A stretch of 40,502 nucleotides of DNA from Pedosphaera sp. (GTDB lineage: Bacteria > Verrucomicrobiota > Verrucomicrobiia > Limisphaerales > UBA1096). Of the stretch, positions 1 through 9,688 are shown in pieces (position 1 is the stretch's first letter; each line of letters starts with the position of its first letter). The DNA is taken from positions 1-40,502 of the forward strand of contig JAKUOU010000030.1 of assembly GCA_022451065.1 (NCBI GenBank). The letters are read 5' to 3'. Below the pieces are notes generated by a model. That model searched no databases. It had not been told where the DNA came from and saw only the letters and a list, made by a program, of their open reading frames with translations. Both the position numbers and the translations under genes were made by a program.

Positions 1-16
1 GGTTGGGGTCGCGCCG

Positions 17-3000
17 TTGCCTCCAGGGCCTGAAGCCGCCATGCCGGAGCGGTTCGACACGAGGCCGAGCACACTGGGCGACGACTACCCGCAGATTCGC
101 ACTCTCACCATGAATTTTACCGGCTTGGCCCGACGGTTGGCTGCGGCCAACCCCGAGCCGGACGAGACCGTTCGGCGGCATCGTTTGTTGAGCATCCAAA
201 AAATGGGTGCTCCGGGCGGCGCAGCCAAGCCGCGGTCAAGCGGTCTGAGACTGCTGGGTGGGGCAAGCGTTCGGGATGACTTTCTGGCGGTGATCGACAA
301 CCACACGGCCATCCCGGCGGACACGCACGGTGCGGTTGGCCCGGAGCACCTAGTGGTGGCGCTCAACACCGAGATCGCCATCCAGACCCGCGAGGGCGAG
401 CTTCTGAGCAAGGTGGGCCTCGGCGACTTTTGGGCTGGCTTCAGCCACGGTTTTGTCTTCGATCCGAAGGTGGTTTACGACCACTTGGTCAAGCGCTGGG
501 TGGTCTTTACCATCGCAGACGTGAACACCACCAAGTCGGCAGTATTGATCGCCCTGTCGCAGACGAGCGACCCGACCGGTGACTGGGATATGGCGTCGAT
601 ACGCGTTCATCCGGAAGCGGCTCCGGATAACTATCTATATGCTGATTATCCCAGCGTTGGCTACAACAAGAAATGGCTGGCTGCCTCTGTGAACCTGTAC
701 AAGGGCACCAACGAGGTTTCGGGTACGAAGGAATTTGTTGGCTCGCGCATTTTTGCCTTCCACAAACCGGACTACATTCGCAAGAGCAAGGTTTACTATA
801 CACAGTTTGACGACCCCGGCTATTTCACTGTTGTTCCAGCGACGACCTTTGACGCCGATGACACCAATCTACTATTCGTCACCGAGCAGAGCACATACGC
901 ACTACGGATCAGCGCCCTGTCAGGGAAAGTGGGACAGGAGCACTACACGCCCCATTATGCTCGTACATCAGTGAAGGGTATTGAGGCCTGGGAGTTTTCC
1001 ATCGGCAAGACGAACATTTCCCCGCAGAAGGCGGCATCCAAGAAAATATTCGCGAACGACTCGCGCATGCACGCCCTGGCCAAGCGCAACGGCAAGCTTT
1101 GGGCCGCCCACCATGTCTTTCTGCCGGAAGGCATGGAGAACGTTGACCGCACCGCAATTCAGTGGTGGAACCTCGAGACGAACGCGACGATCATCCAGCA
1201 CGGCTACATTCAGGACACCAACGCCGTCAAACAGTACACCTTTCCCAGCTTGGCGGTGAACAAGAATGACGACGTGCTGATCGGCTACTCCGGATTCTCC
1301 AAGGACACCTTTGCCAGTGCGTACTTTTCCTACCGCAAGGCGGACGATCCGCTTGACCAAATGAGCGAGCCGGCCCTGTTGAAGGTCGGCGTCGCCCCGT
1401 ACGAGAAGCTGCGCGCCGACGGCCGAAACAGCTGGGGCGACTACAGTGCCGCGCAGGTAGATCCCAACAACGACACCGACATGTGGACTATCCAGATGTA
1501 CGCCGAGACACGTAACACCGAGCAGGAGAATATTGCGGACGAGAAGCGGGACCGCTGGGGAACATGGTGGGGCTTCATGGCGTTCCAGCCGAATGATCCA
1601 CCGGTGGTCACGGTGCAACCGACCAGCCAGACCATCCTGCAGTTCGGCTCCACCGTTTCGCTGGCGGTGAAGGTCAAGGGCACCGGGCCTTTCATCTATC
1701 AATGGCGGTTAGAAAAAAAGGACATCCCCGGTGCTACGGCAGCAACGTACACGATCGATAACTATTTACCCGAACACATGGGAAGTTACGAGGTGGTGAT
1801 CCGCAATGCGGTGGGTTACACCCGCAGCAAAACCGCCGTCCTGGACGCGAGCCTGCCGACGATCGGCGAGCCTGAAAGCGAAAAAGTCATCGACGGCGCA
1901 AACGTCACCATGACGGTCGCACCGACGGCGGTTGAGACGGTCATCGGCATCCACACCAACGTTGTGCTGCGGGTCGAGCCGCAGGGCACCGGGCCGTTCG
2001 CATACCAGTGGAGTTTCAACGGCGAGGCGATCGACGGCGCCATCGCCGCCACGGTCGACTTGGGCAAGATGACGCCGGGCATCGAGGGCGCCTACTCGGT
2101 CCATATCCGCACCGCCATCGGCGAGGCAACCTCCAAGCCGACAGCGCTCGAGTGGCTGATCTTTGACGAGCCGGAATTTTTCAACGTCAACCTTACCGAG
2201 TCGCAGCTTGGCTTTCAGGTGAGCGGGCATCGCTGGACGACGAATGCGTTCGAGTACTCGGGTGACCTGCGGAACTGGAAGCTGCTGACCAAGGGCGACA
2301 AAGCGGACGAGATGTTCAACGCTTCCGGCAAGAGCAGTAAAGGCATCAACCGTTCCGGCGGGGTAAACAAGTTGTTTGTTCGCGCACTACTCAAGACCGA
2401 GAAATACTCGAAGAATGCGATCGGTTTCGCGCGGGTGACGTACCCCAAGGGCAAGTCGCTTATCGCCAACCCGCTCGATCGAGAGGACGGCAACACGGTG
2501 GCCAACCTGTTCGCGTCGCTGCCGGAGGGCAGCAGCCTGGCCAAGCTCGACGAGGCAAGCGGCGAACTGGTGGTGAATGTGTTTGAGGGCGGCGCCTGGG
2601 CCGACCCGGCGATGGTACTTAAGCCCGGCGAGGGAGCCGTGTTCGACAACGCCGGCGAAGGGCAGATTGCGATTGAATACTTTGGTGTGGCATTGCAGGG
2701 CGACCTGGACTCGGCTATCCCGGCGCGCGCGGTGTTTCGCAGCGCGATCACGCCGCTAGAGGGCGGTATCAGTACCGTGCTTGGCTTACCCACGGCAGAG
2801 GGTCTGCAGGTGCAGTTGCTCGACAACGATTCGAGCTCATACGTTACCCACACCTACACAGCCGATGCGTGGCAGCCAAGCGAGCCGGTTATTGCGCTTG
2901 GCCAAGCGTTCCGCGTTATCTCCGATACGGCGCTCGAGTGGCAGCAGTCGGTCGCATACAACGAGATTGTATTGCCGGAGGTGACGGCGCAGCCGGAGGA

Positions 3001-6000
3001 TCAGGTAGTCACAAGCGGCTCGTGGCTGGGGTTGTCCGTGCGCGGCAAGGGCGATCCACTCGACTACCAGTGGTACTTCAACGGCGAAGCGATCGACGGC
3101 GCCACCCGCAACGCTCTGGCATTCGAGGCGGCCACCGAGGCAAACGCCGGCCAGTACACGGTCGAGCTCACGAACCGCTTTGGCGCGGCCACCAGCCTGC
3201 CGGCGAATGTCGCCGTGCATTACGTCATCAACCGGGGCACCACCGGCGCGGGCCGCATTGTGATTGACCCGTTGCAGGATCATTACGCACCGGGGACAGT
3301 TGTCACCTTCACCGGCGTGCCGGAGGAGGGCTACTCGTTCGCGAGTTGGCGGGGCGATGCAAGCGGCGACACCGCTCAAACGACTGTCAGCGTCGACAAG
3401 CACCTGAGGGTGACCGCTGATTTTTCACGCGACTACATCATGCCGACGCTGAGTGATGCTCACTTCCGGGCAGACGGAAATTTTCAGTTCACCGTTGTGG
3501 CTGAGCCGGGTGTGGAAAACAACATCCAGTACAGTTTTGATCTGGAGAACTGGGTCGACTATCGCACCGACACCAACCTCGGCGAACTGTACGTGCCGGT
3601 GATCCCGCCGGTTGGCGAAAAAGGCATGTACTTCCGGGTGCTCGTCACGGGCAAGGGCTATTCGGACAACATTGTCGGCTATCAACTGCTCGATGTGCCC
3701 ACCGGGAGATCATTACTATCCAACCCCTTGACAAGGAGCGACAACACCCTAGCCACGCTTCTCCCCGGTGGCCCGACAAAGCTGACGATCTCGACTTGGG
3801 ACAGTGACTCCAGCTCGTGGAAGGCGAGCACGTTCGGCGACGCATGGAGCGACGCTGGCCTTGTCATTGCGCCAGGACAGGCGGCGATGTTCGACAACAA
3901 AACCGGTGCTACGCTGACGTTGCAGTTCACTGGCGAAGTCGTGCAGGGTGGCCTGTCAACGCCGGTGCCAAGCGGCAACTCGTACCTCGCCGCCACGCTG
4001 CCAATAGTCGGTGGCTTGGCCACCAACTTTGGTTTTCCGACGGCGAGCGGACTGCAGGTCAGCCTGCTCGACAACGCCACCGACGACTGGACGACACACA
4101 CGTTTTCCGACGGTGCATGGAGCCCAAGTGAACCCACTCTGGCCGCTGCGCAGGGTTTTCGCGTAACGGCCAATGGGGCGCTGAGCTGGGTCCGTGACAT
4201 CAACCTGAGCTCGCAGGGCACGCCGAAGATTGTCACCCAGCCGGTCGGCGCAATGCGCATCGCCGGGCAGCCGATCACCTTCAGCGTTGAGGCCACCGGC
4301 ACGCCGCTCGAGTACCAGTGGCGTTTCAACGGGCTAAACATTGCCGGCGCAAACGCGGCGACATTTAAGTTGACCGGTGTGCAGCAGGCCAATGCAGGTG
4401 ACTACTCGGTGTATATAACAAATCCGTTCGGCAACATCCTGAGCGACACCGCCAGTCTCGCGGTGCACTATACCCTACGCGTCGCTGGTTCGGGGCACGG
4501 CACGATCACCCACAGGCCGGAGCTGGGGACATACCCGAACAAGGCGCGGGTGGTGCTCAATGCCGCCCCGAAAAAAGGCTATGTCTTCACCGGATGGAGC
4601 GGCGCGGCCAGTGGAACGGCCAATCCATTGGCGGTGACGATGGACGCGAACAAGGAGATCACCGGCTCATTCACGCGCGACGTTGTTCCGCCGGAGTATC
4701 GCAGCGTGAAGATCAACGACCTCGGCCAGCTCGAGTGGGTGCAGGTTGCTCGGCCCGGCAAAAAGTTGACCTCCGACTACTCACTCGATCTGTTGGACTG
4801 GAAAGAGTTCGCCAGCGACAGCAGTGCCTCTGGCGAGATGCGCGTTCCATTCAACCGGCCGCAGGGTATCAACAATTTGTTTGTCCGCACCTGGGAGGAG
4901 GACACCGGCTATGCCGCGCGCGTGCTGGGTTATGTCACGCTGACGGTACCAGCCGGCGACTCGCTTTTTGCAAATCCGTTGGCTAACGGCGCTAACCGCG
5001 TCTCTAACATTCTTCCGAGCGTCCCGAGTGGTAGTACCTTGGCCAAGCTCAACACGGCCACTGGCAAGTGGGAGACCAACACCTTCAGCGACGGGTGGAG
5101 TCAGCCCGGCATGACTCTCGCACCGGGCGAGGGTGCGATGTTCAACAACAAGGGCGGAGCCTTTGACGTGTTGGTGGCAGGCTTCACGCCTTGGCAGAGA
5201 ACAACGCTGCAAATTCCAGCTGGCAAATCTGTCGCGTCGCCGGTCTTGGCCAAGGGCGGCTTGTTAAGCAGCCGGCTTGGCCTGCCACTGGTCGAAGGGC
5301 TCAAGGTTGAGCTGTTGAACACCGGCAACGGCAAGTACGACGCGTACACGGTTGCCGACGGTATTTGGTCGCCGGCCGAGCCGGCGGTGGCGCTTGGCCA
5401 AGCGTTCATTGTTACTGCTCCGGTCGAGGTGAACTGGAGCCATGATCCCACCCTTCCGCAGGTCACCTCACAGCCGGCGGACGCCGAGGTGTTGTCCGGT
5501 GGCAAGGTCGGGTTCATCGTCAAGGCGGTCGGGGAGCCGCTGGCTTACCAATGGCTGTTTGACGGCAGGCCGATCGTCGGTGCGACGGCATCAGCCATCC
5601 AGCTTCCGGAGGTGACTCTAGCCAACGCCGGCCGCTACTCTGTGCTGGTGAGTAACAGCTTCGGCAAGGCCGTCAGTGAGCCGGCGCGGCTCGATATTTA
5701 TTACAAGCTCACACTCGCACTCGAGGGCCGCGGTGACATTGAGGTTGATCCAGAGAAATCGGCCTTCCTCGCCGGCAGTAAGGCGACGTTGTCCGCCACG
5801 CCGGCAACCGGCTACTCGTGGATGCACTGGAGCGGTGACGAGACGAGCAGCGAACCAACCTTTACCGTCACGATGGACGCACATAAGACGATGACCGCGA
5901 ACTTCACCCGCGACTACATCCTGCCCGATCTCAGCGATGCGGGCTTCGACGATAAAGGGCGGTTCACTTTCCTTCTCTTGAGTGAGCCGGGCGCCAACTG

Positions 6001-9000
6001 CGAGATTCAGGGTTCCTCCAACGGGATCCTCTGGCATAAGCTGGGCAGTTACCAGAACAAGAACGGGCTCGTGCGGATTCCGATGGCCTACAATGTCGAG
6101 GGAAAAAAACAGCTTGTGCGCGTGCTGGTGACGGACGAACTGGCTCCGGGCCGTCTCGCCGGCCATTCACTCAACGGCGTGGGCTACATCAACCTCGATA
6201 TCCCGCCAGGCCAGTCGCTCTACCATGTGCCGCTGGCACTGACCGGCAACAAGACCGTGGCGACACTGTTCCAGGGTGCGGCCAAGGGCTCCAAGGTTGC
6301 CATTCTTGATGAGAAAACCGGCGAATGGAGCGAGGGTGAACTGGGCGATGCGTGGAGCAACGGCGCGGCTGAGCTTGGTCAGGGAAGCATTTTCAAGTTC
6401 ACCAACCCAGATACCAAGGCGTTCCGCGCGGTATTCGCCGGATCGTACCCCGGTCAGGGCGCCGAGGTGATTCTGGCCAAGGGCACCGGATATTTTGGTT
6501 ATCCGTCGCCGCTCTCCGGTGCGGTCGGGCATGACCTGCGGTTTCCGGCGGCGGCCCCGGCCGGAACCAAGCTTGGCCTGTTGCAGGCCAACGGTGATGT
6601 CGCCTGGCACGCGTACGACGGCGCGAACTGGAGTCCTAGCGAGCCGAGCCTGGCCACCATGCAGGCCGTACAGGTTGACTTGGCCGATGACATCACCTGG
6701 GCCAACCACGGCATGCCGGACTATAATAGCAAGCCGAAGGTACGGGCCATCACTGGCGGCGGCACGTATCTGGCCGGTACTGAAAGCCTTGTGATCGAGC
6801 TGGATGTCGTTGGCACGCCGATGACGATCCAGTGGACACGGGACAACCAGCCGATTGAGGGTGCAACCCAGCGTTGGCTGCAGTTGGTGAACCTCTCGCC
6901 AAGTCACGCCGGGCGTTATGCCGTAACGCTGCGCAACCCATTCGGCATCGAGAACAGCAACCCGGTCGAGGTCAACGTCCACTACTCGCTTACCGCCATT
7001 GTCGAGGGGGGCGAGGGCGCGATCGAGGCAAGTCCAAGCCTGCCTTCCTATCCGCCGGATACCGAGGTCAAGCTCACAGCCAGGCCGGGCGAGGGCCTTG
7101 GTTTTGATCGGTGGGAGGGCGACGTCACCGGATCGGAGGAGTCCGTCACGCTGGTCATGGACGATCACAAGACGGTCTCGATAAAGTTCCTCAGCGACAA
7201 CAAGCCGCCGACGGTAGCCATCGCCTCGCCAAAGGATGGCCGTTTTTTCAGTGCTCCGACTGATGTCGAGATCATCCTCGACGCTACCGATGCTGACGGG
7301 TCGATCACCCACGTCCTGTTCGAGAGCAAGGCGCAGGGCGAAGCAGAGTGGGTGGGCCTGGGTGAGGCCGCATCAGCTACCGAACCGTTCATCTGGGTGG
7401 GGGCGATGGAGGGGGTGTATGATTTGCGTGCCACAGTCACCGACGATCGCGGGGCCGAGGGCGAGTCGAAAACGGTGCGGATCACCCTTACCACCGGCAA
7501 CCTGCCGCCTGTGATCGTCAGCACCTCGCCGGCCGCGGGAGACTTTGTGCCTGTGCCGGGCAAGTTCACCTTTGAGGTGGTGGCGTTTGATCCCGATGGC
7601 GAAATCAAGTCCATCTCTGTCAACCGTGGGAAGTTCGTCAAGGCCCACGGCCCAACCTACTGGACCGAGAATGATGAGGGCCAGACGGTGCTTACTGACA
7701 TTCGCTGGGAAGCCGGTTACTTCCCCGAGTCCGCAGCCTATACATTTACCGTGGACGTGGAGGACAATCAGGACAGGGTCACGACAGAGGACTTCGTCTT
7801 TACTATTAACCATGTGCCGACGATCGAGTTGACCTCGCCTGAGGACGGTACGGAGTTTGTGTCACCGGCAACCCTTAACTTGGCTGCCACGGCCTCCGAC
7901 AATGCCGCGGACGGTGCCTTGGCCAAGGTGGAGTTCTTTGCCAATGGCGAGTTGGTCAAGAAACTCACACAGGCGCCCTTCGAGTTTGCCTGGGAGGGGG
8001 TTGGTGCCGGCCAATACGAGATCATCGCGGCTGTGACCGACCGCCACGGTCAGGTGGTTGAGACACCGTCGGTGAAGGTCGCCGTATCTCAAGGGGCGGA
8101 CATCACCCTGACTGCGCCGACCGGGGACATTACCTTTGTGCCGGGCGAGACGGTCAGGCTGGCCGCAAGCGTGTCGCAGGGCGGTGCGGACATTACTAAG
8201 GTCGAGTTTTTCAAGAACGACGAGTTGATTGGCGTCGATACCGAGGCACCGTTCGAATTGGACTGGACCGAGAACGAGCCGGGCCTCTACCTGATTACCG
8301 CACAGGTGACTGATGCCAAGGGCGGCTCGGCGGTGACTTCCCCGGTGGAAGCTGCGGTTTTCGATAGTGGAGAATATCCATTGCTTGGCTTGCGATTGTG
8401 GCTGGACGGCTCCGGCATCACCCAGGCAGCGAGCAGGGTGAGTGCTTGGTCCGATCGCACTCCGTTTGGCAACAGTGTGAGCCAGGCCGATGCCGATAAG
8501 CAGCCCACCCTCCACCTCGAGGGTGCGAACGGAAAACCGGCGGTTGTCTTTGATGGGACGGATGATCTGCTCTTGGGCACGGTCAACAGCTCCAAGCTGT
8601 TAAGCAGTGACGCAGCCAGCATTTTCATCGTGATGAAGCAGGACGGAGCGAGCGCAAACAACGCCGTGCTGGGATGGGAATCAGACAGTTATAAAAACCA
8701 TCTGGATCTACTATTCACCTATAACAACCAGTTGCTTTTCGACTACGGCCACGCCTCTGAAGGCGGCCGCATCTCCGGCCCGCAGCCGGAGCGTTGGGAT
8801 GACAACTGGAATCTGGTCGAGGTGTACCGCGCCGCCGATAGCGGCCGTGTGGCTGTTGGTGGCGAGACGATATTCGAGGGAACGTTCGCCGATGAACTTG
8901 AAGTCGATGTCGATGGCACACTCTCGGTTGGAGCTGTTGGTACGCTTCATCTCGGCGGCGCGGTTGCTGAGGTGCTCATTTACAACCGCGCGCTTGACTC

Positions 9001-9295
9001 AGGCGAGCGCGAAACAGTTACCCAATATCTTGGAGTGAAATACGGCTTTATTGAGGATGTGGTACCGAGCGATTCGAATGCTCCCACGCTTAGTGCGGCT
9101 CAGTTGGCGGCAGATGGCAAGTTCCGCTTCCTTGTTACCGGCGACAAGGGTGGCAGGGTTGTGCTGCAGTTCTCGGAAAATCTAGACAAGTGGACCGACC
9201 TGCAGACCTACACCAACGAGAGCGGCCAGATGTGGATCAACATCAATCGTGACGAGGGCGTGGGTCGCCTGTTCTTGCGCGTCCGTGCCGAGTGA
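17..9295 (+). CDS. Giant secreted/surface multidomain protein (Ig-like, InlB B-type/'bacterial repeat', PKD/cadherin-like and LamG-like C-terminal region); probably truncated at the left edge
   Basis: Single 3092-aa ORF with repeated Ig-like signatures (YQW...GATAATYTI...AGxYxVxxxNxFG), InlB-type repeats (GxGxIxxxPxxxxYxxGxxVxxxAxPxxGYxFxxWxGD), a LamG-like stretch (LRLWLDGSG...PAVVFDGTDDLL). The frame is open to the window edge, the ORF-track start is a TTG and no signal peptide is visible, so the true start may lie upstream. Confidence 0.85.
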   Translation: MPPGPEAAMPERFDTRPSTLGDDYPQIRTLTMNFTGLARRLAAANPEPDETVRRHRLLSIQKMGAPGGAAKPRSSGLRLLGGASVRDDFLAVIDNHTAIPADTHGAVGPEHLVVALNTEIAIQTREGELLSKVGLGDFWAGFSHGFVFDPKVVYDHLVKRWVVFTIADVNTTKSAVLIALSQTSDPTGDWDMASIRVHPEAAPDNYLYADYPSVGYNKKWLAASVNLYKGTNEVSGTKEFVGSRIFAFHKPDYIRKSKVYYTQFDDPGYFTVVPATTFDADDTNLLFVTEQSTYALRISALSGKVGQEHYTPHYARTSVKGIEAWEFSIGKTNISPQKAASKKIFANDSRMHALAKRNGKLWAAHHVFLPEGMENVDRTAIQWWNLETNATIIQHGYIQDTNAVKQYTFPSLAVNKNDDVLIGYSGFSKDTFASAYFSYRKADDPLDQMSEPALLKVGVAPYEKLRADGRNSWGDYSAAQVDPNNDTDMWTIQMYAETRNTEQENIADEKRDRWGTWWGFMAFQPNDPPVVTVQPTSQTILQFGSTVSLAVKVKGTGPFIYQWRLEKKDIPGATAATYTIDNYLPEHMGSYEVVIRNAVGYTRSKTAVLDASLPTIGEPESEKVIDGANVTMTVAPTAVETVIGIHTNVVLRVEPQGTGPFAYQWSFNGEAIDGAIAATVDLGKMTPGIEGAYSVHIRTAIGEATSKPTALEWLIFDEPEFFNVNLTESQLGFQVSGHRWTTNAFEYSGDLRNWKLLTKGDKADEMFNASGKSSKGINRSGGVNKLFVRALLKTEKYSKNAIGFARVTYPKGKSLIANPLDREDGNTVANLFASLPEGSSLAKLDEASGELVVNVFEGGAWADPAMVLKPGEGAVFDNAGEGQIAIEYFGVALQGDLDSAIPARAVFRSAITPLEGGISTVLGLPTAEGLQVQLLDNDSSSYVTHTYTADAWQPSEPVIALGQAFRVISDTALEWQQSVAYNEIVLPEVTAQPEDQVVTSGSWLGLSVRGKGDPLDYQWYFNGEAIDGATRNALAFEAATEANAGQYTVELTNRFGAATSLPANVAVHYVINRGTTGAGRIVIDPLQDHYAPGTVVTFTGVPEEGYSFASWRGDASGDTAQTTVSVDKHLRVTADFSRDYIMPTLSDAHFRADGNFQFTVVAEPGVENNIQYSFDLENWVDYRTDTNLGELYVPVIPPVGEKGMYFRVLVTGKGYSDNIVGYQLLDVPTGRSLLSNPLTRSDNTLATLLPGGPTKLTISTWDSDSSSWKASTFGDAWSDAGLVIAPGQAAMFDNKTGATLTLQFTGEVVQGGLSTPVPSGNSYLAATLPIVGGLATNFGFPTASGLQVSLLDNATDDWTTHTFSDGAWSPSEPTLAAAQGFRVTANGALSWVRDINLSSQGTPKIVTQPVGAMRIAGQPITFSVEATGTPLEYQWRFNGLNIAGANAATFKLTGVQQANAGDYSVYITNPFGNILSDTASLAVHYTLRVAGSGHGTITHRPELGTYPNKARVVLNAAPKKGYVFTGWSGAASGTANPLAVTMDANKEITGSFTRDVVPPEYRSVKINDLGQLEWVQVARPGKKLTSDYSLDLLDWKEFASDSSASGEMRVPFNRPQGINNLFVRTWEEDTGYAARVLGYVTLTVPAGDSLFANPLANGANRVSNILPSVPSGSTLAKLNTATGKWETNTFSDGWSQPGMTLAPGEGAMFNNKGGAFDVLVAGFTPWQRTTLQIPAGKSVASPVLAKGGLLSSRLGLPLVEGLKVELLNTGNGKYDAYTVADGIWSPAEPAVALGQAFIVTAPVEVNWSHDPTLPQVTSQPADAEVLSGGKVGFIVKAVGEPLAYQWLFDGRPIVGATASAIQLPEVTLANAGRYSVLVSNSFGKAVSEPARLDIYYKLTLALEGRGDIEVDPEKSAFLAGSKATLSATPATGYSWMHWSGDETSSEPTFTVTMDAHKTMTANFTRDYILPDLSDAGFDDKGRFTFLLLSEPGANCEIQGSSNGILWHKLGSYQNKNGLVRIPMAYNVEGKKQLVRVLVTDELAPGRLAGHSLNGVGYINLDIPPGQSLYHVPLALTGNKTVATLFQGAAKGSKVAILDEKTGEWSEGELGDAWSNGAAELGQGSIFKFTNPDTKAFRAVFAGSYPGQGAEVILAKGTGYFGYPSPLSGAVGHDLRFPAAAPAGTKLGLLQANGDVAWHAYDGANWSPSEPSLATMQAVQVDLADDITWANHGMPDYNSKPKVRAITGGGTYLAGTESLVIELDVVGTPMTIQWTRDNQPIEGATQRWLQLVNLSPSHAGRYAVTLRNPFGIENSNPVEVNVHYSLTAIVEGGEGAIEASPSLPSYPPDTEVKLTARPGEGLGFDRWEGDVTGSEESVTLVMDDHKTVSIKFLSDNKPPTVAIASPKDGRFFSAPTDVEIILDATDADGSITHVLFESKAQGEAEWVGLGEAASATEPFIWVGAMEGVYDLRATVTDDRGAEGESKTVRITLTTGNLPPVIVSTSPAAGDFVPVPGKFTFEVVAFDPDGEIKSISVNRGKFVKAHGPTYWTENDEGQTVLTDIRWEAGYFPESAAYTFTVDVEDNQDRVTTEDFVFTINHVPTIELTSPEDGTEFVSPATLNLAATASDNAADGALAKVEFFANGELVKKLTQAPFEFAWEGVGAGQYEIIAAVTDRHGQVVETPSVKVAVSQGADITLTAPTGDITFVPGETVRLAASVSQGGADITKVEFFKNDELIGVDTEAPFELDWTENEPGLYLITAQVTDAKGGSAVTSPVEAAVFDSGEYPLLGLRLWLDGSGITQAASRVSAWSDRTPFGNSVSQADADKQPTLHLEGANGKPAVVFDGTDDLLLGTVNSSKLLSSDAASIFIVMKQDGASANNAVLGWESDSYKNHLDLLFTYNNQLLFDYGHASEGGRISGPQPERWDDNWNLVEVYRAADSGRVAVGGETIFEGTFADELEVDVDGTLSVGAVGTLHLGGAVAEVLIYNRALDSGERETVTQYLGVKYGFIEDVVPSDSNAPTLSAAQLAADGKFRFLVTGDKGGRVVLQFSENLDKWTDLQTYTNESGQMWININRDEGVGRLFLRVRAE
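2895..2908. repeat. CGCTTGGCCAAGCG palindrome, perfect 14-mer
   Basis: Exact match; other perfect 14-mers at 5391-5404, 11014-11027 and 18222-18235. Confidence 0.95.
2956..7200 (+). repeat. Four tandem composite protein-domain units of about 1.25 kb (Ig + InlB-type repeat + 'YSFDLENW'-type + paired 'SLLSNPL...LAPGxxAMFDN' modules) inside the giant ORF
   Basis: Homologous Ig starts near nt 2975, 4225, 5455 and 6730, each followed by the same order of modules in the translation. Confidence 0.75.
5391..5404. repeat. CGCTTGGCCAAGCG palindrome, perfect 14-mer
   Basis: Exact match, at the paralogous position of a domain repeat to the copy at 2895 (ALGQAF in both). Confidence 0.95.
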
Positions 9296-9424
9296 CCGGT
9301 GAATTTGTCCTGAACTACGGAACGTGCGCACCTAAGGATTGCCCTTTTTCCGGATTTGCACGTCGCATCCGTTCTGATTTCTAAGCCTATTCTGGGATCA
9401 GGTTTCACCTTCGATCTATGTGAT

Positions 9425-9688
9425 TCATTTGTTGCGCCTCCAAAGAAGCGGCAAAGAGGCGGCCACCAGGCCGCAGGCAAACATAATGGAAAGACAAATC
9501 ACCGGCGCGGTAAAGGGACCGGCGGTTAACAGAATCATCAGCCCCTCCGGATCAAAAAAGTCGCCGGAGCCCTGCAAGTCCATGATGTATGCATGCACAA
9601 AATCTCCCGCGATAAAGCCCGTTAGAAAAGGAAGTGCTACTCTATTCCCCTTGATTTTAGGTTCAGTGCTCAAATGTGTGGTTCCCAT
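9425..9688 (-). pseudogene. Short hydrophobic ORF, possible C-terminal remnant of a polytopic membrane protein or a small translationally coupled membrane protein
   Basis: Translation MGTTHLSTEPKIKGNRVALPFLTGFIAGDFVHAYIMDLQGSGDFFDPEGLMILLTAGPFTAPVICLSIMFACGLVAASLPLLWRRNK has two TM-like segments. The ATG at 9688 overlaps the 3' end of the oxidoreductase. Confidence 0.35.

Noticed and set aside
6167-7312. 381-aa minus-strand ORF
   Set aside because: Antisense to the giant Ig-repeat ORF; no domain signal, shadow ORF.
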